Origin: Crocinitomicaceae bacterium | Lineage (GTDB): Bacteria > Bacteroidota > Bacteroidia > Flavobacteriales_D > Crocinitomicaceae | NCBI GenBank assembly: GCA_017983465.1 | Contig: JAGOBK010000005.1 | Span: 124,001-188,000 of the forward strand | DNA length: 64,000 bases | Direction: 5' to 3' | In this document: piece after piece, positions 60,117 through 64,000 of the stretch | Numbering within the stretch: position 1 is the stretch's first letter | Layout of the letters: each line of letters begins with the position of its first letter | Made by a program: the position numbers and the translations under genes | The notes under the pieces: generated by a model | What the model was told of the DNA's origin: nothing | The model's input: only the letters and a program-made list of their open reading frames with translations | Database searches by the model: none

Positions 60117-62026
60117 TCGGTCTTATCTTCATACCGTTTTTTAGTTTGAGTCAAGTCAAATTAAAAGACGCATTGGCGTTTGGTGATAAACAATATCAAA
60201 AAGGCGATTACTACTACGCGCTTGATTATTACCAACAAGCCTTAAAAATGGATCCGGAAAACATCGAATTGGTGTGGAAAATTGCCGAAACGAATCGCGC
60301 ATACAAAGATTACGTTCAAGCTGAGAAATACTATTCCATCGTTTATTCCAAAGATGAAGATGCCGAAAGATTCCCGGATGCCATCCTATATTTTTCCTTA
60401 ATGCAAAAGCAAAATGGGAAATACAAAGAAGCTTTGTCAAACTTTAAAACCGCAAAAAAACTTTACTCAGAGGACAAATCCAGTTTTCGTTATAAAAAGG
60501 CAGCGCAAGAAGTAGAATCGACCAATTGGGCAATGAAACAATGGAAACTAGGTCCTGATTTAGGAATTCAACTCGCTCCCATGACTGAAAACATCAATTC
60601 GTTCGACGCCGAATTTGGACATGCTGTTTTAAACGGAAAATTGTATTTTTCATCATTGAAGGCAGATTCCACGGACGAAGAATTACAGGAAGTTTACGCG
60701 AAAAGTTACCACACCTCACTTTACGAAGTGTCGCTTCAAGATGGAGATAGTGTAGCGAAAAAAATAAATGAATTGATTCCATCTGGAAGAAGCATCGGTA
60801 ATAGCAGCTTTTCAAAGGATCAAAGTATCTATTACAGCGTCTGTACCGATCAAGATTTTAATTATACCTGTGCCATTGTGTATCGAAAAAAAGAGGCAAA
60901 TGGACAATGGACAACGCTTGATTCTTTGAGCGCACTTGTCAACGAAATTGGAGTAAATACAAGCATGCCACACTTATCAAAATTGGATGGTCAAGATGTC
61001 CTGTTTTTCTCATCCAATCGAATAGGAACAAAAGGGGGAATGGATCTCTGGTTTGCTACATTAGACAAAGAAGGAAGTCCTATTTCAGTAACGAACATAT
61101 CCTCTCTCAATTCGCTTGAGAATGATATTTGTCCGTGGTATGATACAGTAGAAAATCGTTTGTTTTTTTCATCAAGTTGGCACCAAGGATTCGGCGGACA
61201 AGATGTCTTTTACAGCGAATATAGAGCAGGGAAATTTGGAGCGCCAGTCAATGTTGGATTGCCTTTAAATAGTCCAGCTGCAGATCAGTACTATTTTCAG
61301 AGTGGAGACTCAACATTTGTTTCGTCCAATCGACTTGGAAGTTTATACGCAAAGAATCCAACATGTTGCAGTGACATTTACGTCGCAGAAATACCGAGAC
61401 GAAAACAACTTAAATCGACTGAAACACAACAATCAACTGTTGAGATTGTCAAATTACCCATTAGACTTTACTTTGAAAACGATCAGCCTGATGCAAATAC
61501 GACTTCTGATTTTACCGAGCTTAGTTACACGGATTCTTACTTGAAATACGCCGGAAAGTTCGAGGAATACCAAACCAAAGTTGGATTGCAGCGAGATTCC
61601 ATTCAAGCAAAAAAAGCAAGTGGCGAATTAACCCAATTTTTTAGCGAAGAAGTACAAAAGGGGAAACAAGACCTTGAACGTTTTACAAATCAAGTTTGGC
61701 TTGAGCTTCAAAAAGGAAACCAAGTTCAATTGATGGTTCGAGGATTCGCAAGTCCACTGGCGAAGACAGATTACAATGTTCATTTAACGAAGCGACGCAT
61801 TCAATCATTAAAAAATTATTTCGAGGAAGTCCAACAAGGACGTTTTGGCTCATATATGCTTGGAGATCATCCTCGATTAGAATTCATTGAAGTACCAATG
61901 GGAGAATACCAAGCAAATAAAGAAACGAGTGACGATTATTACGATCAAAAAAACTCCGTGTATTCAAAAGCCGCTTCGCAAGAACGAAGAATTGAAATTA
62001 TCGAATTACGTATTATAGCACAATAA
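60098..62026 (+). CDS. PorE-like TPR / PD40 / OmpA-type protein
   Basis: A 642-residue protein with a short signal segment (1-18, ending FSLSQ), TPR-like helices (about 25-140, YYALDYYQQALKMDPENIEL), a PD40/WD40-like propeller (about 160-430, PHLSKLDGQDVLFFSSNRIG, GGMDLWFA, FGGQDVFYSEY) and an OmpA-like C-terminus (about 450-642), with a ~60-residue insertion between IRLYFENDQPD and VRGFASPLAKTDYNVHLTKRR. The Asp and Arg of the peptidoglycan-binding motif are kept. PorE of Porphyromonas has the same order of domains and tethers the T9SS to the cell wall. It overlaps the PorP/SprF gene by 19 bases. Confidence 0.85.
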   Translation: MSRFYLIGLIFIPFFSLSQVKLKDALAFGDKQYQKGDYYYALDYYQQALKMDPENIELVWKIAETNRAYKDYVQAEKYYSIVYSKDEDAERFPDAILYFSLMQKQNGKYKEALSNFKTAKKLYSEDKSSFRYKKAAQEVESTNWAMKQWKLGPDLGIQLAPMTENINSFDAEFGHAVLNGKLYFSSLKADSTDEELQEVYAKSYHTSLYEVSLQDGDSVAKKINELIPSGRSIGNSSFSKDQSIYYSVCTDQDFNYTCAIVYRKKEANGQWTTLDSLSALVNEIGVNTSMPHLSKLDGQDVLFFSSNRIGTKGGMDLWFATLDKEGSPISVTNISSLNSLENDICPWYDTVENRLFFSSSWHQGFGGQDVFYSEYRAGKFGAPVNVGLPLNSPAADQYYFQSGDSTFVSSNRLGSLYAKNPTCCSDIYVAEIPRRKQLKSTETQQSTVEIVKLPIRLYFENDQPDANTTSDFTELSYTDSYLKYAGKFEEYQTKVGLQRDSIQAKKASGELTQFFSEEVQKGKQDLERFTNQVWLELQKGNQVQLMVRGFASPLAKTDYNVHLTKRRIQSLKNYFEEVQQGRFGSYMLGDHPRLEFIEVPMGEYQANKETSDDYYDQKNSVYSKAASQERRIEIIELRIIAQ

Positions 62027-63169
62027 GTGGAAGAAAATAGACAACAATCAAGAGTTCAATTCATCGATTTCGGAAGAAGTGTGGCGATTTGCATGATGTT
62101 ACAAGGGCATTTCATTTCCATGAGTTATGGGAACTACGATTTTTACATGGCGGAGATTTTCAAAAATGGACACTCCAGTAATATCCTTTTTAATGCATGG
62201 GGATTTATGCGCGGACTAACAGCTCCGTTATTTTTCACCATCTCAGGAACCGTATTTAGTTTCCTTTTACACTTACAACTTAGGAAAAGTGAATCAGTGC
62301 GTTTTTGGCAATTGAAAAGAGTTAAAAAAGGAATGAAGCGTGGCTTGATGTTGTTACTTATTGGCTATTTAATTCAAATCAACTTTAAATATATTTCCTA
62401 CTATCTACATGGGAATATCAATCCACATTTCTTTACCTTTCACGTGCTTCAATGCATTGGCTTGAGCATTATAGTGTTGATTCTCGTTACCTATCTCGGA
62501 TTAAAACTGAAGATTTCTTTTCATTGGCTGTATGCACTTTTCGGGATTGGCATGTTTACTGGCACTTTTTTTATTCGTTCAACGGAAGCGTACTTGCCTC
62601 CACATTTTCCTGAGATGATTCAAAATATCATTCAAGGTCCAGAGACAGAATTTTCCATTTTTCCTTGGATGGGATTTGTTTTCATGGGTGGCGCTTTTGG
62701 TTCTTTATTGGCACAGTACTCCTTTCACGAAGACAAAAAACGACTCATGAAATTCACCATCATCTTCGCCATTTCCAGCTTTGCCTTGGGATGGATATTC
62801 ACTTTTCTATCATGGTATACACCTCAATTCCAGCAGTCTCATCCGCAAAACCTATGGTATTTTGATCGCTTGGGATTTGTATTTCTACTTTTTACCTTGT
62901 TTATTCCTCTAGCAGAATGGAAAACGGCAAAGAATCCACTTTTCCTAGGAATGGGTCAAAACACCTTTTTCGTATATGTAGCTCACGCTATACTGTTATA
63001 TGGAGCGTTCATAGGTTATAGTTTAAGAGATCTTTTACAAGCGCGATTATCTGGATTCACTTCATTCATCGGAGCGGTCTTATTCCTGGTATTTTTTGCT
63101 TTACTCGTTAAGTATTTACCAAACATTAGCGCATTCTTTCGTAACTTTCGCTCGAAATTAAGATCATGA
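62027..63169 (+). CDS. Multi-pass acyltransferase-like membrane protein (HGSNAT/DUF1624-like), first copy
   Basis: A 380-residue protein starting with GTG directly after the PorE-like stop. About ten membrane helices. The N-terminus FIDFGRSVAICMMLQGHF is the typical first helix of heparan-alpha-glucosaminide N-acetyltransferase-like/DUF1624 proteins, with a conserved His in the helix end. FHVLQCIGLSIIV is also a family element. Such proteins transfer acyl groups to sugars or glycans at the membrane. No substrate is evident. The stop overlaps the next gene by four bases. Confidence 0.75.
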   Translation: MEENRQQSRVQFIDFGRSVAICMMLQGHFISMSYGNYDFYMAEIFKNGHSSNILFNAWGFMRGLTAPLFFTISGTVFSFLLHLQLRKSESVRFWQLKRVKKGMKRGLMLLLIGYLIQINFKYISYYLHGNINPHFFTFHVLQCIGLSIIVLILVTYLGLKLKISFHWLYALFGIGMFTGTFFIRSTEAYLPPHFPEMIQNIIQGPETEFSIFPWMGFVFMGGAFGSLLAQYSFHEDKKRLMKFTIIFAISSFALGWIFTFLSWYTPQFQQSHPQNLWYFDRLGFVFLLFTLFIPLAEWKTAKNPLFLGMGQNTFFVYVAHAILLYGAFIGYSLRDLLQARLSGFTSFIGAVLFLVFFALLVKYLPNISAFFRNFRSKLRS

Positions 63170-64000
63170 GTCAAGCCATACCTACGGAAAACAAATCTAC
63201 AAAACAGCGTCTGTATTTTATTGATATAGCGCGTTCCATTGCAATCCTGCTCATGCTCGAAGGTCATTTTGTTCATGACAGCTTGGCACTTGATTTACGA
63301 GACGAGTCCAACACCATCTATTACTACTGGAAGTTTATTCGGGGTTTTACCTCTCCTGTATTTTTAACCGTTACCGGTATTGTATTTACCTATCTGCTAT
63401 TAGGGAACGATCAAACTGCATTTTGGAAAAATATGCGCGTGAGAAAAGGACTCAAGCGCGTTGTAGAACTTCTTTTTTGGGGATATTTGTTGCAGTATTA
63501 TGCTTTTCACGTATTACAATGCATTGGCGTAGGAATCTTAACGATCATCTCCATTTATGGGATTGCCCGATGGATAAAAATCATTCCACTTTGGATATAT
63601 TATGCGGCAGCAGGAAGTTTACTTTTTATCAGTTACTTGTATTTTGGACTTTTACCAGAAGGTCAATATTGGCCGAGTCAAGCACCTGCTTTTATCCAAA
63701 ATATTTTCCACGGAAAGCACTCATTATTTCCACTTACACCACATATGGGATATACGATGTTCGGGGCGATGATAGGTGTCATTTTGTTTAATGCAAAAGA
63801 CAAAGTAAAAACACCATCTTTTATAATGAGTGGGTTTTTTATTGGGTTCTTTTTATACGTTTTTAGTAAAAAGCTGTTATTAGCGATCGGTGAAACTTCC
63901 ATTCTTCAAGGAACAAATGTATACCGCATGGACTGGTTATTCGAAAAACTTGGGATGGTCTTTATGGTACTCAGTATTTTGTTAGCGTTAGAAACGTATG
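63166..64000 (+). CDS. Multi-pass acyltransferase-like membrane protein, second copy (3' truncated by the window)
   Basis: The frame from the ATG at 63166 (four-base overlap with the previous stop) stays open to base 64000, at least 278 codons. It is a paralogue of the preceding gene: FIDIARSIAILLMLEGHFVH, GFTSPVFLTVTGIVFTYLL and the shared FHVLQCIG. Compared with the first copy it lacks about 14-15 residues before that block. Several membrane helices are visible. It is predicted to be an acyltransferase of the same type and may work as a pair with the first copy. Confidence 0.72.
   Translation, partial: MSQAIPTENKSTKQRLYFIDIARSIAILLMLEGHFVHDSLALDLRDESNTIYYYWKFIRGFTSPVFLTVTGIVFTYLLLGNDQTAFWKNMRVRKGLKRVVELLFWGYLLQYYAFHVLQCIGVGILTIISIYGIARWIKIIPLWIYYAAAGSLLFISYLYFGLLPEGQYWPSQAPAFIQNIFHGKHSLFPLTPHMGYTMFGAMIGVILFNAKDKVKTPSFIMSGFFIGFFLYVFSKKLLLAIGETSILQGTNVYRMDWLFEKLGMVFMVLSILLALETY

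Overview
The window comes from a low-GC member of the Bacteroidota, most likely a flavobacterium related to Fluviicola/Crocinitomicaceae. This is inferred from gene content, not from a marker phylogeny. Supporting signs are the C-terminal half of the gliding/type IX secretion protein SprA, a PorP/SprF protein, several proteins with T9SS sorting domains, families largely typical of the phylum (IPExxxVDY, DUF4920, DUF5715, DUF5916, MbnP), weak or absent Shine-Dalgarno sequences, and repeated promoter elements of the Bacteroidota type (TTG, about 19-24 bases, then TAnnTTTG). The DNA looks like an ordinary chromosome: no insertion sequences, phage genes, CRISPR arrays or rRNA genes were seen. One tRNA (Cys, anticodon GCA) is present.

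Layout. 1-2 kb: the end of sprA coupled to a GNAT acetyltransferase. 2.1-6.5 kb: an ECF sigma factor, a tiny membrane protein, a CpxP-like protein, an MbnP/MbnH-type pair and a T9SS-secreted YHYH protein; this looks like a metal (copper) envelope module. 6.5-6.9 kb: a gene-free stretch ending in a lone terminator. 6.9-20 kb: a cyclase-family hydrolase, glyQS, a YD-repeat protein, a 1779-residue protein made of an N-terminal beta-barrel plus 14 Ig-like repeats plus a proline-rich tail, ppiD, a formyl-THF cyclo-ligase and rnhB. 20-25 kb: a propeller-like lipid-anchored or membrane-tethered protein followed by a large OmpA-family protein.

25-43 kb is the most coherent functional block. A TonB-dependent receptor and a T9SS-exported beta-helix protein are each preceded by three or four direct repeats of TTAAnn spaced exactly 11 bases apart, placed at the same distance (26 bases) from a -7 element. 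They are followed by a PhoB/PhoR-type two-component system. After xseA, a ChaN-like protein, a heme/copper monooxygenase and tRNA-Cys comes an exbB-exbD-exbD-tonB cluster with a small membrane protein, a PstS-like phosphate-binding lipoprotein and a TPR protein. I infer a phosphate-starvation regulon in which PhoB controls surface uptake energised by a dedicated ExbBD-TonB complex.

43-53.6 kb: mostly housekeeping genes (ribE, recJ, pyk, a DUF493 protein) with envelope proteins, an M15-like peptidase, a DUF5916 protein and a PadR/PspC pair with a palindromic operator. 53.6-59 kb: phenylacetyl-CoA epoxidase genes paaABCD, divergent from two tandem paaE-like reductases and an SDR gene, with palindromes between. 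59-64 kb: PorP/SprF, a PorE-like TPR/PD40/OmpA protein and two tandem acyltransferases, the second cut by the window end.
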